Positions 11,646-23,565 of a stretch of 64,000 nt of DNA are shown here, in pieces (within the stretch, counting starts at the first letter, position 1; each line of letters begins with the position of its first letter). The stretch covers positions 55,385 to 119,384 of the forward strand of contig QANZ01032509.1 in NCBI GenBank assembly GCA_003254925.1, read 5' to 3'. Source of the DNA: Chamaecrista fasciculata. Lineage: Eukaryota; Streptophyta; Magnoliopsida; Fabales; Fabaceae. The position numbers were made by a program, and so were the translations under genes. The notes under the pieces are model-generated. The model saw nothing but the letters and a program-made list of their open reading frames with translations, was not told the origin of the DNA and ran no database searches.

Positions 11646-13930
11646 TTTTTGTTTGTTATTCTGGTTTGTGTTCTCTCTATGTTTAGTAAATTCTTTTATG
11701 TTTCAATATTCCTATATCCCTAGATGAAAGCTTACTTCATCGTAGACTGCCCTCAAAATGAAGTTTATTACCCTTTTCCACTGTGCAGGTGGTGCAGGTG
11801 AACATTTCTGTGATATAGATTGTGTTTTCTTCATTTTTTTCTGAACCATGATATATGGTTTTTTTTTTGGTCATATCTGCATACATGATGCATTTCCTGC
11901 ACACCTTCATTTGTTTTTATTTTTATTTTTGTTTTAAAGACTAATGACAGGTTTTCTATATTGTTTCACGATTTTCAACCATTCATTTTCCATCTCATGT
12001 AGTCAGAAGTCAGAACTTGTTTTGCTGCTTCTTGTTTCTACCATAAAGTTCAAACGTTGTAACCAAGATTGGCCAACATTGATTACCTGCCTTTTTTTTC
12101 TTTCAAAATTATTATTCCTTTATGTCTTGACGACTCCTTTAATTAGTTGTTTTTTGTTTTTAACCTTATCTCCTTCATGGGTCACTCGTTTATAATTTTA
12201 TACCCTAAAGAAAATTTGTCTTTGACAAACTTGAATATTATAAGGTTCTATAATCTGTATCATTTGCATAACAAATCAGGGCCACATTTTCAACTGGTCA
12301 TGAATTATTCAGTATATCATGTATGTTCAAAACTCTTATTGATTTGCACTTGGTACATGCATGCATTGTGTATAGTCAGGGACAGTGATGAAGGCTAGTG
12401 AACGACCAAATCTCAATGGTTCTGTATGGGGTTTTAATTTCTATGAGCTCTGTTCTGCTATTTAGTTCTCTATTATTATTATTTTAAAGAAAATTTTTGA
12501 ATAGTCATATATTATTTTACATTACTTTATGAGGTTTGCAGGTTCAGGTATCACTTCTGAGGAGAGTGCATCGATTTAATTGGGAGACATCACTTCCAAC
12601 CGGCAAGTAGCTATGTTAGGATATATCAAATATCAGTATGCTAGGTTCCGATGAAGCTTTCTGCAGAGAGACTACTGTTTCTATTAGTTGGAGATTGATT
12701 AGCTTTTGAACTCTCCACACCGATTGTAAATTTTTTTTAGGTTGACTTGAACTTGATTATGCTAATTATATATATTTTTACCTGGCAGATCGAAATGTGT
12801 GATAAGGTCTTAGTTTTGCCGGCAAAATTAATCTCCTTTAATGATGACTATATTATGAATTTATGATGCTCGCAGCGTGCGTGATGTAAAACTTAGAAGA
12901 ATGCAAGGATATGAGGGAGAAAGAATGGAGGGAGAGAAAGAAAGGGAGGGAGATGTGAGAGCAAATCTGAATATCAATCTTATAATTATCAAGTCTGATC
13001 TCAAAATACAGGGGAGCTACATATATAAGTGCAGCTCAGTCAAAGATAATAAAGCCACATAACAATTCACAAGACAATAATAAAAGCAAGCTGGTTCCCA
13101 AAAATATAAAAGCTAACAAATTCCAACAACAAAATAGTAGAAGTCAAATGATAAAATCTAAGTAATAATTCTCTTCTTTTTCCTAGAATAAGTCTTCCAA
13201 GGTTTCCCATTAGTGCGGATGAGAACGTGAACAAAAATTAACCATTAGCTGATTAATCAAGTGTAAATTCACTAAATTCAGAGCTCTCGTACAATAGGAC
13301 TGTGAGTTTGTTGGGATTGGTTTTTCGTCAAAGCATTTCATAAAATATTTTATTGAAGGATTTTTTATTAAAAAATATATATTGATTTATGTTTAGATTT
13401 TATAAAATAAAATGTTTTTTAAAATTGTTATTTTATAGAATGTCCAAGTGCTAATCTCTTGACGTTTTCCCCTGTTGGACTGAAAAGTGGGCTTGTTGAA
13501 GAAGCAACGACAGCTCAAAACATGAATATGTTTCAAGACCAAAATGATCATATGACAATATCCACACTTGTTCCTCTTAGTTAGTAGTATTTATTAGTAA
13601 CCAACTTCTTTTTTATCATACTATTATAGTAAATCTCCTTAACTTGTAGTTCATTATATTGATGTGATGTGACATCGAGCACTAATATGCTTCCTTCCAT
13701 TGTATTACATTTACAGCTAAGAGTATATATTTATGCTCTTGCTGGCCACTAATCAAACTTCACCACACAAAATTAGTCAATTATAGTTACACAATAGCTT
13801 TCATCTTCTTCTCCAGTTTCCTCAAAAGCAGACTAAGTGACTAACAATAATGTTACCCTGAGTAAATATAAGTTATTATAATATATTCTAGCTTGTAATA
13901 TACCATTTCTTAATTCTTAATGTTGGCACA
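11646..13930. other. U2AF35 3' region and intergenic DNA
   Basis: I find no supported coding exon. The stretch 11646-12700 may include a spliced 3' UTR of U2AF35, since acceptor-like tracts ending in cag occur near 11800 and 12540, but this cannot be decided from sequence alone. A purine-rich (GA/GGA) tract lies at 12915-12957. The remainder is AT-rich and featureless. Confidence 0.45.
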
Positions 13931-13931
13931 T

Positions 13932-13940
13932 CTATAAATT
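13932..13940 (+). promoter_or_regulatory. Candidate TATA box of GDSL lipase gene
   Basis: The string ctataaatt lies 157 bases upstream of the GDSL lipase ATG, which would leave a leader of about 125 bases containing an A-run and CT-rich sequence. Position and context are plausible but not proven. Confidence 0.35.
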
Positions 13941-14096
13941 TCTCGGAATGGCAGCCTTCCAACCCATCTTCAAAAGTTCGTTCAAAAAAAAAAAAAACCC
14001 ATCTTCAAAAGTTACTCTCTCATTTCTCTCATTTTTTCAAAAAAAAGAAATTTTCATTTATTGTTTATTTCCTGAATAGGTATTGAATTTGAAAGT

Positions 14097-15890
14097 ATGG
14101 AGTATTCAAGTTCGTTCATCACCTGCTTTCTTCTAGTTGTAATGGTGATGAGTGTGACAAATGGGCAGCCTCTAGTCCCTACATTGTTCATATTTGGGGA
14201 TTCTGTAGTTGATGCCGGGAATAATAACCACTTATACACCATTGTTAAAGCAAACTTCCCTCCTTATGGAAGGGACTTCAAGAATCACAATCCTACTGGC
14301 AGATTTTGCAATGGAAAGCTTGCCTCAGATTTCACTGGTAATAATCATATCTCTTTCTATATTTAATAATAGACGACTAAAATGCACTTAGATCTTTAGA
14401 TTTTAGGCCGGGACAGAAAATACTAATGAGTTTTAAAAGTTAACAGACAGATCTATAAACTTTCAACTTTTATTACTTGGCACTTTTTTATGTAAAAAAA
14501 GTGAAATTATTTAGAGATATCGGGATCGAAGTTGAAAGTTGAGGGATTTTGTCAATTTGTTTGAACTATTTAAAGATGTTTTGTGACTCTGGCCTAAAAC
14601 TTAGGGGTTTAAAAGCATTTTAGCCTTAATAATCTGACTTTCAAATAGGATTTCATCATCTAATTACTTCCATTTTTTTTTTGTTTTTTGTATGCAGCTG
14701 AAAATCTTGGATTCACCTCTTACCCACCAGCTTACCTCAACTTAGAGGCCAAAGGGAAGAACCTCTTGAATGGTTCCAACTTTGCCTCGGCTGCTTCTGG
14801 TTACTATGAACCCACAGCCAAATTATACGTACCTACAATTTATGCCTCAGAACTCTGCCTTTTTTTTTTTCTTTACTGCTCACTATGTTATGAAGTTCTG
14901 AAATCTGTATTTATTTTTATTTTGGCTATAGCATGCAATTCCTTTGAGTCAGCAGCTGGAGAACTACAAAGAATGCCAGAAAATATTGGCAGAAGTAGCA
15001 GGACAATCAAATGCTTCATCCATCATATCTGGTGCTATATATCTTGTTAGTGCTGGGAACAGTGACTTCATTCAGAACTATTACATCAATCCTTTGCTTT
15101 ACAAGGTTTACACAGCTGATCAATTCTCAGATATCCTCTTGCAATCCTATTGCAAATTTATACAGGCAAGTAATTATTAACATCTGTCTTCTCTTACTAT
15201 TAATGATATGTGACAAATAATTAAACGTTACAACACTTACAAGTTTAATTTATACAGAATTTGTATGCACTTGGAGCAAGGAAGATTGGTGTGACTACAT
15301 TGCCTCCAATGGGTTGCTTACCAGCAGCCATCACTCTCTTTGGTGATGGTAGCAATGAATGCGTCGAAAGGCTAAACAATGATGCTGTTAACTTCAATAG
15401 AAAGCTAAACACAACATCACAGAGTTTGCAGAAAAAGCTTCCCAACCTCAATTTGGTCCTCCTTGACATCTACCAGCCTCTCTATGATCTTGTCACTAAG
15501 CCTTCTGAAAATGGTAAGAAAAGAAGAAAAAATACTCATATTCAATTGGGACTCTAAAATTTTATTCTACTGGTCTAGCTAGGTCCAATGTTAGAGTCTG
15601 AGAAAAGAGTCATAGTATCTTACCAATCTCAGATCACTTTAGCACTTGGAAATTGCATAGACTACTTGATCATTGAAAGATTATATTATATGACAGGATT
15701 CTTTGAAGCAAGAAAAGCTTGTTGTGGAACGGGCTTGCTTGAGACCTCTATACTGTGCAACCACAAATCCATAGGGACATGTGCTAATGCATCTGAGTAT
15801 GTTTTCTGGGATGGCTTTCATCCTTCTGAGGCTGCAAACAAGGTTTTGGCCGATGATTTGCTCACTGCTGGCATCTCTCTCATCTCATAA
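14097..15890 (+). CDS. GDSL-motif esterase/lipase, secreted
   Basis: A five-exon SGNH/GDSL hydrolase of the plant EXL/APG type, a secreted carboxylester hydrolase; the substrate cannot be inferred. Exons: 14097-14337, 14698-14828, 14932-15165, 15258-15513 and 15697-15890, giving 351 residues, the usual family length. A hydrophobic signal peptide covers about residues 5-23. Block I is [12 protein letters not shown] with nucleophile Ser36, block [12 protein letters not shown] carries the oxyanion glycine, block III reads SAGNSDF (GxND-like), and block [10 protein letters not shown] gives Asp326 and His329. Intron 3 begins with GC (cag|gcaagt at 15166) instead of GT; using it restores the expected [15 protein letters not shown] junction. 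Intron 1 contains a MITE with an 8-base target-site duplication. No frameshift or missing catalytic residue is seen. Confidence 0.94.
14371..14625. mobile_element. MITE with 8-bp target-site duplication in GDSL lipase intron 1
   Basis: Directly repeated ttaataat at 14363-14370 and 14626-14633 encloses a 255-base segment. Its ends are inverted repeats (gactaaaatgcactta on the left, gcattttag on the right, then 'attttaggcc' against 'ggcctaaaac'). An 8-base duplication with short inverted ends is the hAT pattern, but a Mutator-type origin is not excluded. No coding capacity. Confidence 0.65.
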
Positions 15891-16315
15891 TAATTACACA
15901 TTTTACCAAGATATCACTCAGTGAAGTTTCATTTTAGAAAATCATGTTTCATTATTATGCTTTGGGGTTCTATTCCAGAGTTGATGCTGCTTAAGTCAGA
16001 GTTTGGGCTTCGTATAAAAGGAAGTTTACTATGTTGTATTGGAAAGTTCGGTTGTGGTGTGCATGTAACTGAATAAAACGAATGACCGTATTTGCTTGGG
16101 GTAAAGTTTTTATTGTTGAATCATCAAAGATATTCTTCTTTGTATTAAAAAGCTTTAATTCTGCTCCGTTATTTAGTGAATGAATTCTATGCAACACATA
16201 AAAAATGGATCTCGCCGAATTACTTGTGCCAAAAATATAGAGCAAAAGATTTTGGTCTGGTTTAAACTTTTAACTTCTAGCTTCTGCTTCTAGTATGTGG
16301 AGCTGATGATTCTGA

Positions 16316-16735
16316 CATTATATTGGTGCTTAACATTCATAACCTACAGTTTGTTAATGAGAGAGGACTTTTCTGCACTTGATTTTTGGTGGTGTGGGTT
16401 TAAAGACTATCAGTATCTGCACTTCAAGTCAGTGAATACAAGATTTGAACAAAGTGACTATACTTATTTTACTTCAATAAGTTTCTGATACAAAGTCTAA
16501 GTTTAGATCATGCAATAAATTCTAGGAATTAGATGAACTACTAAAATTAAGTGAGAAAACAAACAAAAACATGGGGACAGATGAACAAGTGAGAAGTCGA
16601 TGCTCAAAGAGCATACCATAATGCCTGATTTGGTGGCTCGACAGAGGGATGACAGAAGGATCATATTGCAATGAGTCAGCAAAAATTGAGGACTGAATGA
16701 TACAGTGCTGAAAAACCAAGGACCAAAAAACCAAG
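16316..16735. repeat. Copy of repeat module A (first, isolated copy)
   Basis: This segment is nearly identical over about 400 bases to 20401-20805. Both contain landmarks such as 'ttctgcacttgatttttggt', 'acatggggacagatgaac' and 'catattgcaatgagtcagc'. A third, more diverged copy spans 16985-17460 and is broken by the assembly gap. Function unknown; there is no intact reading frame. Confidence 0.8.
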
Positions 16736-17205
16736 GACAATAAAATTATAAGTTTGCTCTTTTTTCTTATTTGTTGTCTAAATTCAATATTCCACGATGA
16801 ACCCAAGATAATTGTAAATAAATTTAAAATAATCTTCAAAGTTGCAAGTTTACTATATATTGGTGAATTTTCTTTCTTATCAATGACAAAAAATTAGTAA
16901 GAGTTCCATAAAAAAATAGTTAGAGTTTTATGTTTTGAAAAAGAATATATGAAGGTCTAAAATGTTTTAATCTTCAACCCAAAAACTTGTAGATGGCAGT
17001 GGCTTACATTGGTGCTTATACTTCATAACAGTTTGTTAGTGAGAGGATTTTTCTGCACTTTGATTTTTGGTGGTTTTTGTGGGTTTAAAGATTATCAGCC
17101 TCTGCACTTCAAGTCAATGAATACAAGATTTGAAGTTTGAACAAAGTGAGTATACTTGTTTTACTTCAATAAGTTTTAAGTTTTGGAGCTTTTTTTTTTT
17201 TTTTT

Positions 17206-17223
17206 NNNNNNNNNNNNNNNNNN
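17206..17223. other. Assembly gap (18 N)
   Basis: A run of 18 N bases lies between poly-T tracts on both sides. The true length and content are unknown; it interrupts repeat module A. Confidence 0.95.
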
Positions 17224-17940
17224 TTTTTTTTTTTTTTTTATTGATTTAACATTGTCCCTCTACGACATGGCATTCAACAATCCACCAAGACATTAAACGT
17301 ACCACATAGAATGTTTAACAGCATGCTATAGTGATAAGAAAACAGAGGGATGGCAGAAGGACCATATTGCAATGAGTCAGTGTAAGTTGAGGACTGAATC
17401 ATACAGTGCTGAAAAACCAAGGACCAAAACAACAAAGCCTGTATAATGCAAGGATAATAAAATTATTAGTTTGCTCCCTTTTTTTATTTGTTGTCTAAAT
17501 TCAATATTAGACGATGAACCTTAAGATAATTGTAAATCAATTAAAAATAATCTTCATAGTTTTAAGTTTTTTTTTTTAGCAAAAGTTTCAAGTTCACTAT
17601 ATATTGGTGAATTTTCTTTCTTATCAATGACAAAAAATTAGTTTGAGCTCCATAAAAAAATAGTAAGAGTTTTATGTCTTGATAAAAAATATGTAAAGGT
17701 CTAAAATGTTTTAATCAACCATAATATTTCAAAACAATAAAAGAATAAAGTAAAAAAAAAAATATTAAAGATTAATGAGAAGAATCTTGGATATATTCTC
17801 ATAAATTTCCAATCACAAAACTAAAACAAATATAGAATTTCTCTTTCTAATTTTGTGTTAACCAATGAGAAGTATAAAAAAAAATTATCTTCTGTCTAGA
17901 TAATATTTTATCTTACACGATATGAAGCTGGCAAACAACA

Positions 17941-18160
17941 AGTCGCTCCTTATTTGGCACGCCGCCTCTAATCTAAAACTTAGGGATTCATTTTAGTTTG
18001 CACTATATAAAACAGGTAAAGAACAACCAGCTCCTCACTTGACACGCCGCCTCTAACCTAAAATTTAGGGTTTCGTTTTAGTTAGCACTATTTAAAGCGG
18101 CTGCCTCTCACTTCTTAGCACACCAACCCTAACATACCATTTAGGGTTTCTCTTTGTTCA
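17941..18160 (+). promoter_or_regulatory. Promoter-like tandem repeats with telo-box and TATA motifs (unit 1)
   Basis: About two and a half tandem copies, each near 80 bases, repeat the order 'ctcctta/cttgrcacgccgcctctaa', 'aaatttagggtttcgtttta', 'agcactatataaa'. Each therefore brings a TTAGGGTTT element (reverse of the plant telo-box AAACCCTAA) and a TATA-like string. They end about 25 bases before the ATG at 18186. Such telo-box plus TATA arrangements are known from promoters of growth and translation genes; activity here is inference. Confidence 0.45.
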
Positions 18161-18185
18161 CGTTGGCGATTTAGACATACGAGCG

Positions 18186-19484
18186 ATGGAAGGAGATCAA
18201 GATGAAAATGGCGATGAAGCAGACAAAGAAATCATATGGATTAATACTACATCTAAACATCAAATCAATGATGTACCAAATGGTATGTTCATATCTAATT
18301 ATCGATCATATCTCTAATTCAAATATTCATATCGATAGAGTATAAATCTTTTTTGCTTTTATATATTGAATAGAGTCAAATAAGTTAATCAGAATCATTT
18401 TTAAAAAAGATAAAAAATTGAATTATTATTTTGAATTTTATTCGGATTGGGCTTAGTTTTTTATATGCAAGATCTTAAGAAATTAGAAATTAAGATTTAG
18501 GATTCTAAGGGTCTGTTAGAATCTATTTTTTGAAAACAATTCTTGAAAATAATTTTTAGATTTGTTTTTAAGAATAATTTTTTCAAAACAAAAAATTTGA
18601 AAACCTGTTTGATGGAGTAATTTTTGAAATTGTTGAAGTATGATATTACATATGATGTGAGAATGAGCTAAATGGTAACATTTGGTTATAATTACCAAAA
18701 TTCTATTAATGAAAGGAACTCTCTGCCTTTTTTCTAAAGAACACAAATGAGAACATCTTTAAGTTGTTCTTGGTTTTTAGCTTTTAAAACCAATAAGTTG
18801 TATTTCTAGTTTTTAAAACTCATTTATGAACACAGTGCAATCAAACATAAACTCTAGTTTTTCTTTTGTTTTTAAAATTCAGAGACAGTTTTGGGAGAAT
18901 AGAATCAAACAAGTCCCAAGTTTTTTTTTTGTAATTTGCCTACTTCAATGAAGTAAGTATTTGATTTGCGTATAGGGTTGAACTCTAAACTTGTACTGTA
19001 TTGTTATATATATATACACACTACCCTCTTTTTATGTAATTAATGTATAAATTTTGTTTTATATATTTATGTTAAATTCTGATTTGTTGGATTTATTTGT
19101 ATTTTGTTATTCTGATTTCTTTGTTCTGTTTGTTTCTTGTTGAATTTGCCAACATCTTCTTGGCTTCAGTGCCGGTAGAGATTTAAGTGGGAATAAAAGG
19201 ACTGATAACACCCAATTGCCTCTACAAATTAAGGTGCCTCAAGATCATTTTGGTCCAATCCATGTGAGGAATCAAGGTGTACTTGTTGGTGTCTGTTGGG
19301 AAGATAGCTTGAATGACGGCAATGGGGTGCTCATTTTCCTCATGTTAGTGGTGTTGCTACACAATCAGATTATGGAGCACAATCTGTACTTCTTTTCGGG
19401 GATTATGTTAACGATGAGGATCATGGAGAGTGGTTTCTTTACACAGGAAGATTTGTAAATAAATTATATTGTGAAATCAACTGA
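18186..19484 (+). pseudogene. VIM/ORTHRUS-like (SRA domain) pseudogene, unit 1
   Basis: Remains of a VARIANT IN METHYLATION / ORTHRUS type E3 ubiquitin ligase; in the intact family these bind methylated CpG through the SRA domain and help keep DNA methylation. A putative first exon (18186-18282) encodes an acidic start, MEGDQDENGDEADKEIIW, that is not part of VIM proteins. The second exon starts at 19170 and reads GRDLSGNKRTDNTQ, which lies in the middle of a normal SRA domain. It then jumps straight to HFGPIHVRNQGVLVG and CWEDSL, which is the beginning of the SRA. A frameshift follows, with DEDHGEWFLYTG in another frame. So the SRA pieces are in the wrong order, with a deletion, and the frame is broken. 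No RING or PHD domain is present in this unit. Confidence 0.75.
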
Positions 19485-21206
19485 ATTTATCAGTAATGAC
19501 TTGAATAATACTTTTGAACTTCTATATTATAAAGTGTACTCAATCAAATTAGTAATGTAATGTTTATTTTTATGTTGTTAAACCATCAGCTATTATATCT
19601 ACTCACTTTTTTGGACGGTGTGGGAGTGTCAATTCAACGGTTTGGGTGGGTAGCTTAAGTAGACTGATCAGAGTGACAGAAGGACTATATTGCAATAAGT
19701 CAATATAAATCGAGCACTGAATCAGTGTTGAAAAACTAGGGATCAAAACAACAAAGCCTATATAATGCAAGGAGAAAAGTATTTGTTTCTTCTTTTTTGT
19801 ATTTGTTGTCTAAATTCAATATTCGACGATGACCCCAAGATAAATGTAAAAAATAGATAACGTGGATTTGATTTATCACAAATGAGTCTCAATATTATTT
19901 GATGAAAATTTTAAAAAATGACATTATGGAAATTTAACATAAGATCGATATTGATTAGCGGCATAAAATAAATATTTTCAGCAGTTATTTGACTTATTTC
20001 CATCATTCCATGCCTACAATATTATATGTGTAACAAGAAATAAAAACGTCAAAATCTCATTTTAGTCCTCAAATTATAGGATAAATCTCACTTCGGTCTT
20101 CAATTTTTTTTTTCTCATTTTGATCTTCAAACTTTTTCATTTGTTCCGGTATCAATTCAAAACATAATTCAGTCTGAATTTTGTAGTTATCTTTGATTTG
20201 AATAGTTGAGATAGACAATTTCTCTCTCGTACGTGCCTTGACAAGTAAATTGATAGCTAGAGACAGAAATTTTTTTTTTTCTAGATTGACTCTTCTTTTT
20301 ATGAATGAATAACTTTTTCTTTCTTTGTCATGTGCCAATTCATTTATTATGATAAATATGAGACAAAAATTATATTGAAGATGGCAGGCAGTGGCTTAAA
20401 TTATATTGGTGCTTAACATTCATAACGTACAGTTTGTTAATGAGAGAGGATTTTTCTGCACTTGATTTTTGGTGGTGTGGGTTTAAAGATTATCAATATC
20501 TGCACTTCAAGTCAGTGAATACAAGATTTGAACAAAGTGACTATACTTCTTTTACTTCAATTAGTTTCTGATACAAAGTCTAAGTTTAGAACATGCAATA
20601 AATTCTAGGAATTAGATGAACTACTAAATTACGTGAGAAAACAAACAAAAACATGGGGACAGATGAACACGTGAGAAGTCTATGCTCAAAGAGCATACCA
20701 TAATGCCTGACTGGGCGGCTCGACAGAGGGATGACAGAAGGATCATATTGCAATGAGTCAGCATAAATTGAGGACTGAATGATACAGTGCAGAAAAAACA
20801 AGGACCAAAATAACAAAGCCTGTATAATGCAAGGACAATAAAATGATTAGTTTGCTCTTTTAGCAAAAGTTTCAAGTTCACTATATATTGGGGAATTATC
20901 ATTCTTATCAATGAGAAAAAAATAGTAAGAGTTCCATAAAAAAAAATAGTAAGAGTTTTATTTTTTTGAAAAAAAATATATAAAGGTCTAAAATGTTTTA
21001 ATCAACCATAATTTTTTAAAACAATAAAAGAATAAAGTAAAAGAAAATATTAAAGATTAATAAGAAGAATCTTGGATATATTCTCATAAATTTCCAATCA
21101 CAAAACTAAAACAAATATAAAATTTCTCTTTCTAACTTTGTGTTAATCAATGAGAAGATTCTATAAAAAAAATTATCTTCTGTCTATAAAAAAATATTTT
21201 ATCTTA

Positions 21207-21430
21207 CAAGTTGCTCCTTACTTGGCACACGCCTCTAACCTAAAATTTAGGGTTTCGTTTTAGTTTGCACTATATAAAGTAGGTAAATAACAACCTGCTC
21301 CTTACTTGACACGCCGCCTTTAACACAAAATTTAGGGTTTTGTTTTAGTTAGCACTATATAAAACAGGTAAATAAGAGGCTGCCTCTCACTTAGCACATC
21401 GGCCCTGAGATACAATTTAGGGTTTCTCTT
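21207..21430 (+). promoter_or_regulatory. Promoter-like tandem repeats with telo-box and TATA motifs (unit 2)
   Basis: Counterpart of 17941-18160, with two to three roughly 80-base repeats each carrying 'ttagggttt' and 'ctatataaa'. It ends about 35 bases before the ATG at 21466. Conservation between the units is no lower here than in the coding remnants. Confidence 0.45.
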
Positions 21431-21465
21431 TGTTAGTTCATGTTGGCAATTTACACATACTAGCA

Positions 21466-22870
21466 ATGGAAGGAGATCAAGATGAAAATGGCGATGAAGC
21501 AGACAAAGAAATCATATGGATTAATCCTACATCTAGATACCAAATCAATGATGTACCAAATGGTATGTTCATATCTGATTATCGATCATTTCTCTAATTC
21601 AAATATTCATCTAGATATCTTTGTTGCTTTTATATACTAAATTGGAGTCAAATAAGTTAATCAGAATGATTTATAAAAAACAAAAAAAAATTGAATAATT
21701 ATTTTGAATTTTATTTGAGTTGCGCTAAGTTTTTTATAAGCATATCTTAAGAAATCAGAAATTAAGATTTATGATTTAAAGATTTTCTGTAATTTTCCTA
21801 CTTCAATGAAGTAAGTATTTGATTTGCATATAGGGTCTGAACTCTAAACTTGTATTGTATTGTTATATATAAACTATGCTCTATTTGTGTAATTAATGTA
21901 TAATTTGGTTCCATATATTTATGTTAAATTCTAATGCGTTGGTCTTATTTGTATCTTGTTATTATGATTTATTTGTTCTGTTTGTTTCTTGTTGAATTTG
22001 CCAACATTTACTTGGCTTCAGTGGCAGTAGAGACCCAAGGGGGAACAAAAGGGCTGATAATACCCAATTGGCTCTACAAATTAGTTGTTTGCAAAGGCTA
22101 TCCGGTTCGAGTTGTAAGGTGAGCATCTACGACATTTTAGCTAGAATGTTGCATTTTTGACACATCTATCTTTGTTTGTAAGCTTATACCTGAGAAGGTG
22201 CCTTCGTCTTGTGTTTAATTGATCTCAATATTGAATTTTTATTCCATTATATTCCTCAATAGTTTGCTTCACATGATCACTCACTTTTATTCATTTTCAT
22301 CCTCTTTTGAGTTATTGCCAGTTTCTTCTGCTTTGCTTTTCTTTTTAATTAATTAATTTTTTTGTCTTCTCTTTGTAACAAACATGTCTATTGATGCAGC
22401 GATGGTAGGGACTATGCTTGTCTCTCTAACTAAGCAGTCTTTGGATCCAAGGAAAGAACACATGTGCAAAGTGTCATCGTACTATCCCTCCCAAGATGGC
22501 AAGCCAATCGCATATTAATTCTGCTCTTGTGATGGCCATTCGTATGGCAAAGTTATCAAAAAACAAACCATACAAGGCATACACTACTGAGCGAGCTCAA
22601 AAGAACGGCAAGGCAAATGCTATGAGTGGAAAATTTTTTGTAACCTCAAGACCACTTTGGTCCAATCCATGCTAAGACATGTGAGGAATCAAGGTGTATT
22701 TGTTGGTGAGTGTTGGGAAGATAGGCTTGAATGTGGACAATGGGGTGCTCACTTCCCTCATGTTAGCGGTATTGCTACACAGTCAGATTATGGTGCACTG
22801 TATTTCTTTCTGGGGATTATGTTAACGATGAAGATCATGGAGAGTGGTTTCTTTACATAAAAAGATTTGT
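21466..22870 (+). pseudogene. VIM/ORTHRUS-like (RING + SRA) rearranged pseudogene, unit 2
   Basis: Exon 1 (21466-21562) encodes the same acidic start as unit 1, with a good donor. Exon 2 (22022-22118) encodes GNKRADNTQLALQ and, after a frameshift, KGYPVRVVR; both belong to the second half of the SRA domain and end at a real-looking donor. Exon 3 starts at 22400 and, in frame, reads CAKCHRTIPPKMASQ (RING finger end), NSALVMAIRMAKLSK and AYTTERAQKNGKANA. After a one-base shift come DHFGPIH, VRNQGVFVGECWEDRLECG, QWGAHFPHVSGIA and, after another shift, NDEDHGEWFLY. Thus the later half of the SRA precedes the RING and the earlier half. The other expected parts (PHD, second RING) are missing. Several frameshifts and a stop make a VIM-like product impossible, although a short chimeric transcript could exist. 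Confidence 0.8.
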
Positions 22871-23565
22871 AAATAGATTATATTGTGAAATCAAATGAAT
22901 TTATCAGTAATGACTTGAATAAAACTTTTGTACTTCTATATTATAAAGTGTACTCATAATCAAATTAGTAATGTAATGTCAGGCGAAAAAAAAAAATAGT
23001 AATGTAATGTTTATTTTTATGTTGTTAAACCATCAACTAGCTATAATATCTACTCATTATTTTGGACGGTGTGGGAGTGCCAATATAGATCGAACACTGA
23101 ATCAATGTTGAAAAACCAGGGATCAAAACAACAAAGCCTGTATAATGCTAGAAGAAAAGTATTTGTTTCTTCTTTTTGTATTTGTAATCTAAATTCAATA
23201 TTCCACGATGAACCCAACTTACCCAAGACAAATGTAAAAAATAGATCAAGTGGATTTGATGTATCACAAATGAGTGTCAATATTATTTGATGAAAAATTA
23301 AAAAAAAAAGACATAATGGAAATTTAACATAAGATCGATAATTGATTAGGGGCCTAAAATAAATAATTGAGAAAACTTATTTTTTGGCCCCTTAATTGTT
23401 ACTGAGTCAACGATTTGGTCACTGAATTGTGGGAAACTACAACTCAGTCCCTCAATTTTACACTTCTGTCTATGTTTTGGTCCCTGAGCTATTAACCGTC
23501 AGTTAACTTAATGACGTGGTCGTTAAATGATGACGTGTCACCGAGTTGGCTACCAAATAATCTAT

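Larger units (their letters stand above)
15891..18185. other. Intergenic DNA with repeated modules and assembly gap
   Basis: There is no supported coding exon. The GDSL 3' UTR probably occupies the first 200 bases. From about 16316 onward the DNA consists of modules that recur around 16985, 17345 and 20401. An 18-base N run at 17206-17223, flanked by T-runs, marks an assembly gap. The last 250 bases contain the promoter-like tandem repeats listed at 17941-18160. Confidence 0.6.
16985..20370. repeat. Segmental repeat unit 1 (about 3.3 kb)
   Basis: Order of parts: module A (broken by the gap), an AT-rich stretch, promoter-like tandem repeats, a 97-base putative first exon, an intron, VIM-like exon sequence, then a tail with 'tcagtaatgacttgaataa' and 'ggacggtgtgggagtg'. 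The same parts recur in the same order and orientation at 20390-23360, continuing at 25861 after a transposon. The two units are tandem duplicates, differing by point changes and small indels and by a deletion of the middle VIM exon in unit 1. Confidence 0.8.
20390..23368. repeat. Segmental repeat unit 2, interrupted by a transposon
   Basis: Second copy of the unit described at 16985-20370, in the same orientation. Module A lies at 20401-20805, promoter-like repeats at 21207-21430, the first exon at 21466, VIM-like exons at 22022-22870, and the tail at 22900-23368. The tail is cut by a Mutator-like element at 23369-25851 and continues from 25861. Confidence 0.8.

Noticed and set aside
19216..19458. 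An 80-codon frame that could be taken as a small intact SRA protein
   Set aside because: Only the first third matches VIM; after a frameshift the text loses all similarity, while the expected residues appear in another frame. It is pseudogene sequence.
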